Part shown: one piece after another, positions 16,503 through 25,324 of the stretch | Layout of the letters: each line of letters begins with the position of its first letter | How positions within the stretch are numbered: the stretch's first letter is position 1 | Origin: an uncultured Bacteroidales bacterium | Lineage (GTDB): Bacteria > Bacteroidota > Bacteroidia > Bacteroidales > Paludibacteraceae | Assembly: GCA_902774995.1 (NCBI GenBank) | Contig: CACYKR010000017.1 | Coordinates: 1-32,105 of the forward strand | Length of the DNA stretch: 32,105 nucleotides | Direction: 5' to 3' | The notes under the pieces: generated by a model | What the model saw: the letters and a program-made list of their open reading frames with translations, nothing else | Told to the model about the DNA's origin: nothing | Database searches by the model: none | Position numbers and translations under genes: made by a program

Positions 16503-16540
16503 AGAAATATGAAATAAATTAGATTTTGGGCCATACAACC

Positions 16541-16592
16541 ATCAAAGGCAGCACACCTGCTGCCTTTGATAGTCATTGTCTCGCGTACGCGA
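16541..16592 (-). terminator. Double hairpin downstream of the 50-residue peptide gene
   Basis: On the minus strand the perfect palindrome TCGCGTACGCGA (16581-16592) comes first. A 13-bp perfect stem follows (16541-16570; ATCAAAGGCAGCA / TGCTGCCTTTGAT with a 4-nt loop). The stem is nearly the same sequence as the one at 15758-15795. Confidence 0.7.
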
Positions 16593-16621
16593 TTATTATT
16601 GTTCGCACGCACGTAAGCGCT

Positions 16622-16774
16622 TTATTCAATGATGTCACCGCGCTTCGGTGCTTCATTTCCGGTTGTTCCACCACCGCCTCCAGCACCTGCTGTAGACATT
16701 GTCATGTCCTGCATCATGTATTCCGTATTCACTACGGCTACTTCTGTTTTCGGATTATTATACATCTTTTTCAT
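16622..16774 (-). CDS. 50-residue Bacteroidales small peptide (MKK...P-x-E-V type)
   Basis: A short gene: 50 residues from ATG at 16774 to TAA at 16622. It begins MKKMYNNPKTEVAVVNTEYM, continues MQDMTMSTAGAGGGGG and ends TTGNEAPKRGDIIE. This layout (MKK, aromatic, Pro-x-x-x-V, a hydrophobic helix-like part, then a Ser/Gly-rich end) matches a class of tiny proteins common in Bacteroides and Prevotella that have no known function and are often missed. The gene sits just downstream of the DUF4160/DUF2442 pair and upstream of a double hairpin, so it may be the last gene of that transcript. No promoter of its own was found. The Gly run resembles leader regions of modified or secreted peptides, but no processing enzyme is nearby. 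Confidence 0.72.
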   Translation of the reverse strand: MKKMYNNPKTEVAVVNTEYMMQDMTMSTAGAGGGGGTTGNEAPKRGDIIE

Positions 16775-16801
16775 AATTATCGTTATTTGGGTATCATATT
16801 G

Positions 16802-17044
16802 TTATGCTGCTTTCAGTATATCAAGCACAGAGTAAATACGAGTCATATGTTCGAACGAAAAATATTGGTCGTCCAGAATCATCCACTCATTGCGACGTTT
16901 AACCGACATATGTTGGATATCCGGGAACATAGATACCGGAACGATAATCTCGCGACCATCGGTCAGAGACACGGAGAACTTTCCTCTATGCGAGGTAAAA
17001 TCCATGTCCTTTATACCTATTTTCACATTCGGCATCTTGCACAT
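16802..17044 (-). CDS. DUF2442 family protein
   Basis: An 80-residue protein whose KFSVSLTDGREIIVPVSMFPDIQHMSVKRRNEWMI pattern fits DUF2442 (a beta hairpin, the VP-S-FP motif, then the RxxW helix). It may be the antitoxin-like partner of DUF4160, since the two are frequently neighbours. The frame opens at 17098, inside the upstream gene, but the ATG at 17044 has a perfect AGGAGG 7 nt upstream, which decides the start. It lies 16 bp after the DUF4160 stop. DUF2442 function is not established; the pair is treated as toxin-antitoxin-like by context only. Confidence 0.75.
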   Translation of the reverse strand: MCKMPNVKIGIKDMDFTSHRGKFSVSLTDGREIIVPVSMFPDIQHMSVKRRNEWMILDDQYFSFEHMTRIYSVLDILKAA

Positions 17045-17051
17045 AATCGAT

Positions 17052-17057
17052 CCTCCT
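17052..17057 (-). promoter_or_regulatory. Strong Shine-Dalgarno for the DUF2442 gene
   Basis: AGGAGG on the minus strand, 7 nt before the ATG at 17044. Strong Shine-Dalgarno sites are uncommon among the AT-rich leaders of this window, so it supports this start over the upstream ATG at 17098. Confidence 0.8.
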
Positions 17058-17060
17058 GAT

Positions 17061-17357
17061 TTATTTACCAATATTCTTAAGTTCGGTCTTTTCGCCACGG
17101 AAAGTCAGTGTTATCTGGTCGTTAATCAGATTCCAATGCTTATCAATGGCATTTACGATCATATTATTTTCTTTCGCGCTTAATTCTGATTCAGCAATTT
17201 CAATACATTTAGCGCCATTTGATTCTATCCATATTTTAGCAACTGATCTACGATGACGTCCGCCTTTCTTGAACACATGCACGTGTCTTCGGTTGTCGTT
17301 CGCATCAATAGGCATCGTTACTAAAATGAATGCCTTTATGAACGCTAACTGTCCCAT
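17061..17357 (-). CDS. DUF4160-like protein
   Basis: A 98-residue basic protein. The segment DANDNRRHVHVFKKGGRHRRSVAKIWIE (about 19-46) matches the DH-P-HFHV core of DUF4160. ESELSAKENNMIVNAIDKHWNLINDQ resembles its C-terminal helices. The frame extends to 17378, but that ATG lies in the predicted -7 box (17376-17383). The ATG at 17357 leaves about 12 nt of leader with an AAGGAAAAG purine run. It is followed by DUF2442, the usual neighbour. A function as a toxin-like partner is inferred only. Confidence 0.68.
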   Translation of the reverse strand: MGQLAFIKAFILVTMPIDANDNRRHVHVFKKGGRHRRSVAKIWIESNGAKCIEIAESELSAKENNMIVNAIDKHWNLINDQITLTFRGEKTELKNIGK

Positions 17358-17375
17358 ACTTTTCCTTTTCGGCTG

Positions 17376-17419
17376 CAAAGGTACGGCAAATTTTTGACAT
17401 ATGCAAATTTTTGCCGTAC
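17376..17419 (-). promoter_or_regulatory. Promoter with flanking inverted repeat (candidate operator)
   Basis: Minus strand: TTTGCATATG (TTTG at 17404-17407), a 20-bp spacer, TACCTTTG (17376-17383). The 10-bp inverted repeat GTACGGCAAA (17381-17390) / TTTGCCGTAC (17410-17419) brackets the promoter core, with one arm overlapping the -7 box. This is the expected place for autorepression by a toxin-antitoxin complex. It could also be a hairpin ending the giant gene's transcript, whose stop is 18 bp away. Confidence 0.65.
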
Positions 17420-17436
17420 TTTTTGCCGATTTTACG

Positions 17437-20400
17437 TTATTTTACCAATCTACCGGTAGCGTCATACATCTTTTCTCCGCGGAGGATGAACAGCTGACCG
17501 TTGATCAGTACCTTTGTACATTGTACTTTGTCGCCTTGTACATTCTCAACGCCGGTTGCTACCTGCTCAGCATTTCTGCCAAGTGTTACGCGACGACGAG
17601 AAGGAGCATTGCTATTCTGCTTAGATGCCTCGTATTCAGCATAAGTCGGAACATCGCTCATGTTGATGTAAGCACGATGATCATTCAGGATCAAACCAGA
17701 CTCAACCAAATCCTCACAATTCCAGAGCTTGTTCTGAGCAATGTAGAGGATGTCATATTTGTTATCATCGGTAATATCCAGATGACTAGCAGCATAGTTA
17801 CCAATCATACCGCGAACAGCAACCGGCTGAGTAGCCTCCGTCTCGCCGAAGAACAACTCGATCTTGCCGGTATTCGAACGGAAGATATACGGTTGACCGG
17901 CTTTCAGCTCCTCACCCGGCAGAACCTCTTCGAAGTCGATCTTGTCGTTGTAGAGCTCGTTGCGGCTTGCAATCTGATAGAACGTAGCACCCAGAGCACC
18001 ACCTGCCAATACATTGTGTTCAACACAGAGCGTACCGATGTTGTTCGTTACAGGACGTGTATAATCCGGAGTCTCGTCCACAGTGAAGACTATCTTCGAA
18101 ACACGCATCGGGGAAGTTCCAGACGCCGGAACGTTGTGGATTGTAACGTCACCTGCCTGAACGTACACCTTATACTCAACCTGGCTACCCGTTAAGGTTG
18201 CGAGTTCCATATCACGACCTGCATTATTAACATTCAACGTCATGGTGTGACCTTCGTTAGCAGCCCAGATGGACAGATAACCGCCCTTCGTGGTATGCAT
18301 ACGCAGGCTTGCACCCTGATATACTTTCTTGTCAGTGCTGTTACGGATTGCATAAGCATCGTCATTACCTTCCAGTTTATCAAAGTCGTCACCAGACAGA
18401 TAGCTTGCAAGGATCAATCCATCTTCGTTTTCGTTCAACTTAGGACCATCACCACTAATCGTAGTACCATCAGCCTTCTTCGTTACCAGGCTCCAATCCC
18501 AAGTTGTGCTTTCCGTAACATCTGCCAAAGTAGTAACGGCATGTGCTACGTAGTAGTGAACCGTATAGGTCTTCTGCGATTCGCCATCCTCTGCCGTTAC
18601 CAGAACAGTCGAGATAGCCTCGTAGTTCTCGAACTCAGCTGCATTTGTTACAACAGCCGTTGCGCCGTGAGCGGCCATCGTGGCGGTTGCTGTCAGCGTC
18701 GGAACTGTCGTTGTGTTCTTAGGCAGGTCAACGCGGTACTCAACTACAGCCTTATCAAATGTCGGATCCAGAGCACCTGCCGAAACGCTCAATGCGCTCA
18801 GCGTAGCGTCGTTCATTTGACGGTAAGCGAGTGTAGCCTCAGATGACTTAACTGCATAGTCTTTATGGCCAGCGAGCGTATTACGAACGATTACATAGTA
18901 AGTACCCTCTTCAGTAGTCGTCAGAGTAGCCGAAGTAGCGCCCTCAACAGCCACATCACCATCCGCATTGTACCACTGATATTTCAGCGTACCTTCCGTT
19001 ACAGCGTTCACAACAACAGTTGCAGTCATATCACCTGCTGCGAAGTCAATCTTCGTTGCAGGCTGAGTTGCAATAACCGGTTTCTCAATAGCAGCCGTGT
19101 AGCAGATACGATAGATTTCAAGTGCGCTGTTGAACTTAATCCATACATAATTTTCTTTTGCTATCGGAACATTCAATTCTGCAGTCATCGAAATCTCATC
19201 ACCGTCTTTCGCATTCGTCTTCGTTACAACTTGATTTGAAAGTTCCATGTCAGAAGTGAACTTATCAGCATTCGTTGTGCCGATATGGTCGTTTACGCGA
19301 AGGTTATTGAAATAGCGGTTAGAACTATTATAACCATAAATCGTAAACTCTTCTACATCTACTGGGAACTGAACTAAAATATATTGCTTGTTAATAGAAC
19401 CAACAGCACCTGCATCCAATCCCTTTACATTCGAACTTGCCGTAGCGAATGATGTCCCGCTTGTCGATTGTTTACCATCGCTTTCTGCAGCGTACAGCTT
19501 CAGTCCATCAGCTAAGGTTGCATTAAGACCGCTGGTAGCCGTGATATATTGGCAACCTGCACTACGTTTAACGGTAACTTGTGCCACATTGGACTCAACG
19601 TTTCCACAAAGTCCTGTTACTTCGCAATAGTAGAAACCTGCTGCTGCTTCAAATTCATAATTTGCAGCATTAGCACCTGCAATAACTACAGGATTCTCTT
19701 TGTCCTTATTGTCACAACCATACCACTGATAGCCGGTTGCATTAGCAGCGACAACAGACAGCGTGATATTTGCGCCTTCAGTCTGTTTCTTCAAATCGGT
19801 CGGTTGAGTAGTAATCGAAGCCGGAGTATTCAGCGTTACAACAGCATTCTCCGAAGTTACGCTCTTGTCGAGTTTAGTATCAACGTGGTTAGTAACTATT
19901 ACATAATAGGTACCCGCGCCTGCGACCGTGTACGTATTCTGGTCAGCACCAACTTGAGTATCTGTATCGCCCTTCTTATACCATGCGTAGTGCAACTCGT
20001 CACCTGTAGCAACAACCGTCAATGTCGGCTCGCTACCTGCGCAGTAAGCTACATCTACCGGTTGAGTTGTAATATCCGGAGCCGGAGCCTCGCCTTGCAG
20101 AGTAATCGTAATAGTGTAGTCGGTGTAGTCACCATCCTTATCCATTACACGGTACATGTTGTCACCTGCTTTCCATGCGCCCGAGTTGCTGATAACAGCC
20201 TCCGGAGTGGTTGCGTGAGCCGCATTGCGGATAACGGTCGGAACAACTTCTAGCGATGCCAAGTTTGTTCCCTCTTCCGGCAATGTGATCGAGAACGTAT
20301 TGCCCTCGCCCTTCACGCAAGCCTCACCGTTGATTGTGATAGCCGTCAAAATAGGATTCATCGGACGATAAACCTTCAAGCCGTTGATATAAGCATTCTG

Positions 20401-23400
20401 GTTTGCCGAACGCTTCAAACCGATAGAGGTCTGTCCTTCTGCAATGCCCTTCAAAGGAATAGTTACCAAACCTGCCGCATACTCGTCACCGGTTAAACTC
20501 TTCCATACTTCGCCGTTGATATTTCCGACACCGGTCGTAATCTCCAGATTCTTAGTCGCGGTTAGATCTGACATGGTATGAACATCTACTACCAATACAT
20601 CCGTTTCCTTGAAGGTATAACCACTGGCAAGCGTTACATAGATGTACCGGTCTCCGCCTAACTTCTTGTTACTATCCAGATTCACAGAAGCATCACCTTG
20701 GTACAAACCGCTGACGGTTTTGTTGCTACCACCAGTCGTTACTACGCCGATAATCTCAATACCGTCTTTCGGCTCTACTGTATATACGCCCGGAGCTACT
20801 TCCGGAGCCGGTACATAACCGTCTGCACAATACTTGTTCTCTACAGGAGCGTCGAACGTACCGCCGGAGATATTGATGTCACAATTGCTCGAAGCCGGAG
20901 TCTTAACCTCAAAATTGGTGAAGTCACCACCCTTAATGTTGATTACACTCAGAGCGGCTGGAGTTGTCTCTGTTGTCAAAACAACATCACCGGTGAAGCT
21001 ACCAGCCTCTACATCAATATCACCACCTGTGGAATAAATGTAGAGCGAACTATATTCAGAAGTATAGGTACCACCATTCACCGTCAGTGAACCTGCCTCA
21101 GACGATGCCAAGCAAGTACTGATCCACTTATGCGTAGTATCCAAGCCTGTCTGAGTGAAGTTACAATTGTTTACTTCAGCAGTACCACCTGCTACTTCCA
21201 GACCGCCACCGATCTCCGAAATAACAGTACACTCATTCAATTCCAGATGACCACCGGTAACCTTAAGACCCAAGCCATAGATACGATAGTTCTTGAAGGT
21301 CACTTCCTCGCAAGTTACATTGCCGCCCTCGATACGCAGACCACCGTAGCAACCTGCATCATGAGATGCGTTCGATAATGCATCAATAGTACCGTTCTTA
21401 ATGGTCACATTGCCTGCGGTAATCTTGATAGCACGGTTGTTATAACTGTTTCCGTTCGTACAAGTATAGGTCTTGCCGTTCAAGTCCAGAACCAAGTCCT
21501 TGTCAATCAGCACACCGTCCGCTTGCTCAATATCTTGAATCAACTGAATCGTCTGACCATCTGTTGCCGCAGCGATAGCCTCAGCAAGAGTCCCGTATTT
21601 CTCGCTGGTCTCAACATTCATTGCCACCTTGCTGTTATCCTCCCAGATAGCAGTCAGGGTCACATTGCCCTTCGGCATGGTGAACGAACCCAGGTTACCG
21701 ATGCTCGAAACACCATCTACACCGGTTACTGTCCAGCCTGCGAAAATATAGCCAGTCGGAGCAGTAAAGCCGTTTTCCAGGGCGGTGTACTCCGTACCCC
21801 AGCCTGCTTCTGCCGCTGCCATCTCGCCGGAACCCAAACCTGCTGCATACGTAATCGTGTATTTAACCGGATCAAAATGTGCATAAAGGGTTATATTGTC
21901 CGTCGGAACGTACGTTGCGACGGCTAAGCCTTTATTTGCTCCGCCTGTCGCTTCGTCGAACCAGCCTGCAAATGTATAGTCTTCCGGAGCGGTAACTGCC
22001 GGCAGCGTTACGCTTGCGCCTGCCAGTTTAGCCGTTGCACAAGTTCCGGCACCTGCATTGAAGGTTACCAGATACGGCAGAGCCACATCTGCTATCTCCT
22101 CATCAATCATGATCTGCTTGAAGACAACAGCGCCTGCGGAAGTTGTGGAAATAGTAATTTCTCTGTCACCGCTTGCGGCGTCAAGAGAATATACACCATC
22201 TGTGATTGTCATCTCAGTTGCAGCAGCGTCTCCAATCTTAATATTCGGAGTAGCAGCCACGTTGCCGAATTTAACCTTCAGCGACTTGCCACCTTGCAGC
22301 AAGAAACGTACGTTAGAAGCGTCTTTCTTCACTTTCAAACCGAGATAAGCATAGTTACGCTTGCCATCTGTCTTAGTGTCGTCCAACGTATCCAACTCGT
22401 TATTTTTATTCTCCCATGCAATATTACTCAGGTAGTTCTTCGTTCCCATCTCTGCGAGTAATGCACTGGTCTTGGTCGTCGCGCCCTTACCTGCGCCATT
22501 ATCCAATACCCATTGCTCAACATTGATTGAACTTGCGTATGCTGCTTCCCAACGTGCAGTAAGAATTACCTCTGCATCTTTTGCTACAGTTGCCCAGAAT
22601 TCTGCATCCAATGCAATGTCTGCATCATCTTTCTGCCATGCAGCAAAAGTAAACAACGGTTTCGTCTTCTCAATATTTGCATCCGATGGATTAGAAGCTA
22701 CATCGAACTGCTTAGTGCCTAATGTAACATCGCCATCCTTAAAGATAACGGTGTACTTAGCCACAAGTGCTTTCCAAGTAGCCTTAATAGTCACAGCCTT
22801 ATTCGGCATCGTGAACTTGTTATTCGAGATAGTTACGTCCGTTGAAGTCCAAGCGTCAAACTCCATATTTGTAGGAGCAGTAAACGTACATCCCGGCAGA
22901 GTAACTTCTGCGCCTTCAGCATATTTCAGCGTTGTTTGTGTCCCGCCTGCTCCTGCATCATTCTTATCAAAAGTTACATTATATTTCGTAGCCGCTGCTT
23001 GTACTGTACCACAAACCTTCAACGGTTGAGCCAAACGGTAGTGATCCGTCGCTCCGTAAGCGTAAATCTTCACGGTTACAGTTCCTGCATAAGCCTTTGC
23101 GCTGCTTGTAAAATTAAATTGATGATGGGCAGCATCACTATTTTTAGCCTGGGTATAATCCAAAGAGTCTTTAGTGCCTTCCGTATCACTTACAACAATC
23201 TTAATTGTCTTAGCCGTTGATACAGCAACTATCTTCGTTGAAATACTATCAAGGACAAACTCTTTGCCTCCTGCTACATCAAAAGTAACATAGATATATT
23301 TTGCATAGTCTTGGCTGCTAAGAGTTTGGAGCTTCGTTGACAACCCGTCTTTTCCTGCTCCAAGACCGGAAACCGTCAAACCACCAGCCGCAGTAAAGTT

Positions 23401-24939
23401 GCTTAACGTGTTGATAGAAGTTGAATGAGCTTCTTTGCTTGCAGTACCGAGAGCTGTATTATCCGTTCCCGTTGCGATATTAAAGAGTATGTCTGCCGCA
23501 CCTATTGCAGGCCATGTAACGGTAATGGTAGCCTCTTTCTCTATTGCATTATAGGTCGAGGTAGCAGCCTGAGACGCTGTTACTACATATGAGCCAGCCT
23601 TAGTTGCCGAGAATGCACCGGCTGTTACACTTGCATCGTCAGAAGCCTCTTTCAATGCGTATGTTACTGCGCCATCACTATTAGAAGACCACAAACCACT
23701 CAAATCCAATGCGGCTGCGCCAACAACATAAGCGCCGGCACTAAAGGTTGCTGTCGGATCGGTCTTTGCGTTTTCCCATACAGCGGTCAGCGTTACATCA
23801 GACGTACCCATCGTATATTCAGCACCGCCGGCGTACGTCGTAGTACCATCATTCCAACCGCCAAACTGTTTTCCAGTCGGAGGTGTAATACCCGTTGTAC
23901 CATTATGCAGATTGAATTTCGCACCTTCTGCTACATCAGCCTGCGTCGGTGTCGTTCCATAATCTCCACCAAGCGAATAAGTTACATGATGCTTTGGCTT
24001 TGATTCTGCAATTACATATATTTTGTCTATAGTTAATTGAGCTCCTACACCATTCTTAAATGAAACAGAGGTGGTTGTGTTATTATCTGCCGTCCAGGAA
24101 GCACCATTACAAGTTCCACCAGTAGACGATGTCTCCACTATAAATAATTGGCACTTAGTTCCATCATCAAACGCAACATATTTAAGAGTATATCCAGAAT
24201 TTGCACTTATGGTAACTATCTTACTATTATCGGATGATGGTGCACTAAGCTTTCCAGAACTAATTGTCCATGTTTCAGAAGTAATAGCAATTGGAGCAGA
24301 AACTGTACTTCCATTACATTTTACATTCGATGCTGTAATGGTCGATTCGCTTTTCGAGAAAGAGGATAAAGTAACAATATTATTTGTTGTTCCATTTGTC
24401 ACAACAATAGCAATATCGCCTACCTTAGCTGCTCCTTTGTTGTTTGCTTCCAAGGAGAAAATTGCTGTTGTCGTGCTTGCATTTGCTGTAAATGTGAATT
24501 TTCCGTCAGAGTCCTTATCTGACAATGTCCCGCCTGACGTGCAAGTAAACGAATTAATTTTCCCACTATTTTTATCGGTAAACGAGACTGTTTGTAAATA
24601 CAATCCCGGAGCCGTTGTCGTAATAGTAAATGTACCTGATTGGCTTTTGTTATTCGTTTGAATTTGACCAGAACCGATTTTCAATTCTCCTGCCAAAGTA
24701 ACTTTAACAATATTACCCGGAGACAAGTTAGAACTATTTGCCGGATTAATCGTAAAGTCCTCACCCCACACATTTCCGATGGCGAATGTGAAGAGGAAGA
24801 CGAGTGTCATTAAGACCTTCCATCGTTTCGATAGAGGGGTTTGCTTGCAGTGACGTTGGCTTTGACCGTCGGTTGACCGTCGGTTGACTGTCGGTTGACT
24901 GTCGTTCAACATCGCTGCTTTGAATGTTAAATTTTTCAT
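17437..24939 (-). CDS. Giant secreted multidomain protein with InlB repeats, beta-helix, Ig-like domains and secretion-tail-like end
   Basis: About 2,500 residues from the ATG at 24939; the frame opens at 24966. Seen in order: a long n-region (to about 39) encoded partly by an 11-bp repeat; a signal helix near 40-58 (VLMTLVFLFTFAIGNVWG); beta-rich modules; InlB/Listeria-Bacteroides repeats near 317-390, 652-724, 726-800, 955-1022 and 1026-1101 (FAGW-type motifs, LTAIWED ends). A right-handed beta-helix follows near 1110-1370 (LNGKTYTCTNG, repeated GGxxxxxxxxF strands), then Ig-like domains near 1622-1703, 1708-1790 and 1955-2040 (ITTQPxD, YQWY), a cadherin-like beta-sandwich near 2043-2130 (DATLSALSVSAG), and a C-terminal VTNNIGTLCVEHNV module. 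The tail is KVLINGQLFILRGEKMYDATG. Likely a surface adhesin or glycan-contact protein; no catalytic motif was recognised. It shares its 5' leader with the small cassette genes upstream. Confidence 0.9.
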   Translation of the reverse strand: MKNLTFKAAMLNDSQPTVNRRSTDGQSQRHCKQTPLSKRWKVLMTLVFLFTFAIGNVWGEDFTINPANSSNLSPGNIVKVTLAGELKIGSGQIQTNNKSQSGTFTITTTAPGLYLQTVSFTDKNSGKINSFTCTSGGTLSDKDSDGKFTFTANASTTTAIFSLEANNKGAAKVGDIAIVVTNGTTNNIVTLSSFSKSESTITASNVKCNGSTVSAPIAITSETWTISSGKLSAPSSDNSKIVTISANSGYTLKYVAFDDGTKCQLFIVETSSTGGTCNGASWTADNNTTTSVSFKNGVGAQLTIDKIYVIAESKPKHHVTYSLGGDYGTTPTQADVAEGAKFNLHNGTTGITPPTGKQFGGWNDGTTTYAGGAEYTMGTSDVTLTAVWENAKTDPTATFSAGAYVVGAAALDLSGLWSSNSDGAVTYALKEASDDASVTAGAFSATKAGSYVVTASQAATSTYNAIEKEATITVTWPAIGAADILFNIATGTDNTALGTASKEAHSTSINTLSNFTAAGGLTVSGLGAGKDGLSTKLQTLSSQDYAKYIYVTFDVAGGKEFVLDSISTKIVAVSTAKTIKIVVSDTEGTKDSLDYTQAKNSDAAHHQFNFTSSAKAYAGTVTVKIYAYGATDHYRLAQPLKVCGTVQAAATKYNVTFDKNDAGAGGTQTTLKYAEGAEVTLPGCTFTAPTNMEFDAWTSTDVTISNNKFTMPNKAVTIKATWKALVAKYTVIFKDGDVTLGTKQFDVASNPSDANIEKTKPLFTFAAWQKDDADIALDAEFWATVAKDAEVILTARWEAAYASSINVEQWVLDNGAGKGATTKTSALLAEMGTKNYLSNIAWENKNNELDTLDDTKTDGKRNYAYLGLKVKKDASNVRFLLQGGKSLKVKFGNVAATPNIKIGDAAATEMTITDGVYSLDAASGDREITISTTSAGAVVFKQIMIDEEIADVALPYLVTFNAGAGTCATAKLAGASVTLPAVTAPEDYTFAGWFDEATGGANKGLAVATYVPTDNITLYAHFDPVKYTITYAAGLGSGEMAAAEAGWGTEYTALENGFTAPTGYIFAGWTVTGVDGVSSIGNLGSFTMPKGNVTLTAIWEDNSKVAMNVETSEKYGTLAEAIAAATDGQTIQLIQDIEQADGVLIDKDLVLDLNGKTYTCTNGNSYNNRAIKITAGNVTIKNGTIDALSNASHDAGCYGGLRIEGGNVTCEEVTFKNYRIYGLGLKVTGGHLELNECTVISEIGGGLEVAGGTAEVNNCNFTQTGLDTTHKWISTCLASSEAGSLTVNGGTYTSEYSSLYIYSTGGDIDVEAGSFTGDVVLTTETTPAALSVINIKGGDFTNFEVKTPASSNCDINISGGTFDAPVENKYCADGYVPAPEVAPGVYTVEPKDGIEIIGVVTTGGSNKTVSGLYQGDASVNLDSNKKLGGDRYIYVTLASGYTFKETDVLVVDVHTMSDLTATKNLEITTGVGNINGEVWKSLTGDEYAAGLVTIPLKGIAEGQTSIGLKRSANQNAYINGLKVYRPMNPILTAITINGEACVKGEGNTFSITLPEEGTNLASLEVVPTVIRNAAHATTPEAVISNSGAWKAGDNMYRVMDKDGDYTDYTITITLQGEAPAPDITTQPVDVAYCAGSEPTLTVVATGDELHYAWYKKGDTDTQVGADQNTYTVAGAGTYYVIVTNHVDTKLDKSVTSENAVVTLNTPASITTQPTDLKKQTEGANITLSVVAANATGYQWYGCDNKDKENPVVIAGANAANYEFEAAAGFYYCEVTGLCGNVESNVAQVTVKRSAGCQYITATSGLNATLADGLKLYAAESDGKQSTSGTSFATASSNVKGLDAGAVGSINKQYILVQFPVDVEEFTIYGYNSSNRYFNNLRVNDHIGTTNADKFTSDMELSNQVVTKTNAKDGDEISMTAELNVPIAKENYVWIKFNSALEIYRICYTAAIEKPVIATQPATKIDFAAGDMTATVVVNAVTEGTLKYQWYNADGDVAVEGATSATLTTTEEGTYYVIVRNTLAGHKDYAVKSSEATLAYRQMNDATLSALSVSAGALDPTFDKAVVEYRVDLPKNTTTVPTLTATATMAAHGATAVVTNAAEFENYEAISTVLVTAEDGESQKTYTVHYYVAHAVTTLADVTESTTWDWSLVTKKADGTTISGDGPKLNENEDGLILASYLSGDDFDKLEGNDDAYAIRNSTDKKVYQGASLRMHTTKGGYLSIWAANEGHTMTLNVNNAGRDMELATLTGSQVEYKVYVQAGDVTIHNVPASGTSPMRVSKIVFTVDETPDYTRPVTNNIGTLCVEHNVLAGGALGATFYQIASRNELYNDKIDFEEVLPGEELKAGQPYIFRSNTGKIELFFGETEATQPVAVRGMIGNYAASHLDITDDNKYDILYIAQNKLWNCEDLVESGLILNDHRAYINMSDVPTYAEYEASKQNSNAPSRRRVTLGRNAEQVATGVENVQGDKVQCTKVLINGQLFILRGEKMYDATGRLVK
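17511..17545. repeat. Dispersed GTACAAAG-type repeat inside the giant gene
   Basis: CCTTTGTACATTGTACTTTG (17511-17530) followed by CCTTGTACATTC, in frame, encodes the linker ENVQGDKVQCTK just before the C-terminal tail. Related words occur at 8238-8288 and 8910-8940; in topB the same word encodes DNVQSTK. Confidence 0.7.
24862..24905. repeat. 11-bp tandem repeat, four copies, in the giant gene's signal region
   Basis: Units at 24862-24872, 24873-24883, 24884-24894 and 24895-24905: TTGACCGTCGG twice, TTGACTGTCGG, then TTGACTGTCGT. The repeat is translated in the n-region before the signal helix. Eleven is not divisible by three, so gain or loss of one unit changes the frame. Confidence 0.88.
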
Positions 24940-24977
24940 AAGCATTAAATTTTTAAAGTTAAACAAAAAAATTGGTT
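24937..24977 (-). repeat. Shared leader repeat, copy 1 (giant gene)
   Basis: On the plus strand it starts CATAAGCATTAAATTTTTAA; it is the same as the other three copies except for one inserted A and two substitutions. The ATG of the giant gene is its last codon on the minus strand. The downstream side also matches copy 4 (GTTAAATGATTTT then ATTTGTGTGTTAT). Confidence 0.85.
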
Positions 24978-25003
24978 AAATGATTTTTATTTGTGTGTTA
25001 TAA

Positions 25004-25294
25004 TCATTGTTTTTCAAAATCAATATCATTCTCCGATGGAATTTGTATGGATAATTTCGTCTGATTATTGGGATGAGTTATCGCAAAATCACAATGCATA
25101 ATAACATCCATTCCTAACAAAATATCCGTATCGTCAAAATTTCCATCCATTACTCGCAACCCCTGATACTCGATTCCATTCGGTAGCAACAAATTCACCA
25201 AATAAAGATTCACAATAGAATGCCCGCCTGAATGATGAGCCTCAACTTCACCTATTGGAGCCAAGCCTAAATCTAATGCGCACACAAGCACCAC
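25004..25294 (-). pseudogene. Retropepsin-like aspartic protease, 5'-truncated remnant
   Basis: The 96-residue frame (GTG start at 25294) matches the C-terminal half of clan AA retropepsins: LDLGLAPIGEVEAHHSGG (about 8-25), VNLYLVNLLLPNGIEY, then LLGMDVIMHCDFAITHP (about 59-75). The catalytic D-T/S-G motif, expected about 15 residues before LGLAPIG, is not in this frame. An ATG overlapping the DUF5678 stop (ATGA, 25325-25328) opens a different frame, so the DTG region appears lost to a deletion or frameshift. There is no ATG in the surviving frame. If translated it would lack the active site. It follows DUF5678, a common neighbour of such proteases. Truncation is seen; the ancestral form is inferred. 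Confidence 0.6.
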
Positions 25295-25324
25295 GCTCGT
25301 ATATCGCAGTATGAGTCGCCTTTT

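Noticed and set aside
17401-24661. Many plus-strand frames of 60-260 residues opposite the giant gene
   Set aside because: They are antisense shadows: Cys- and Ser-rich translations with no promoter or domain, opposite a continuous multidomain protein.
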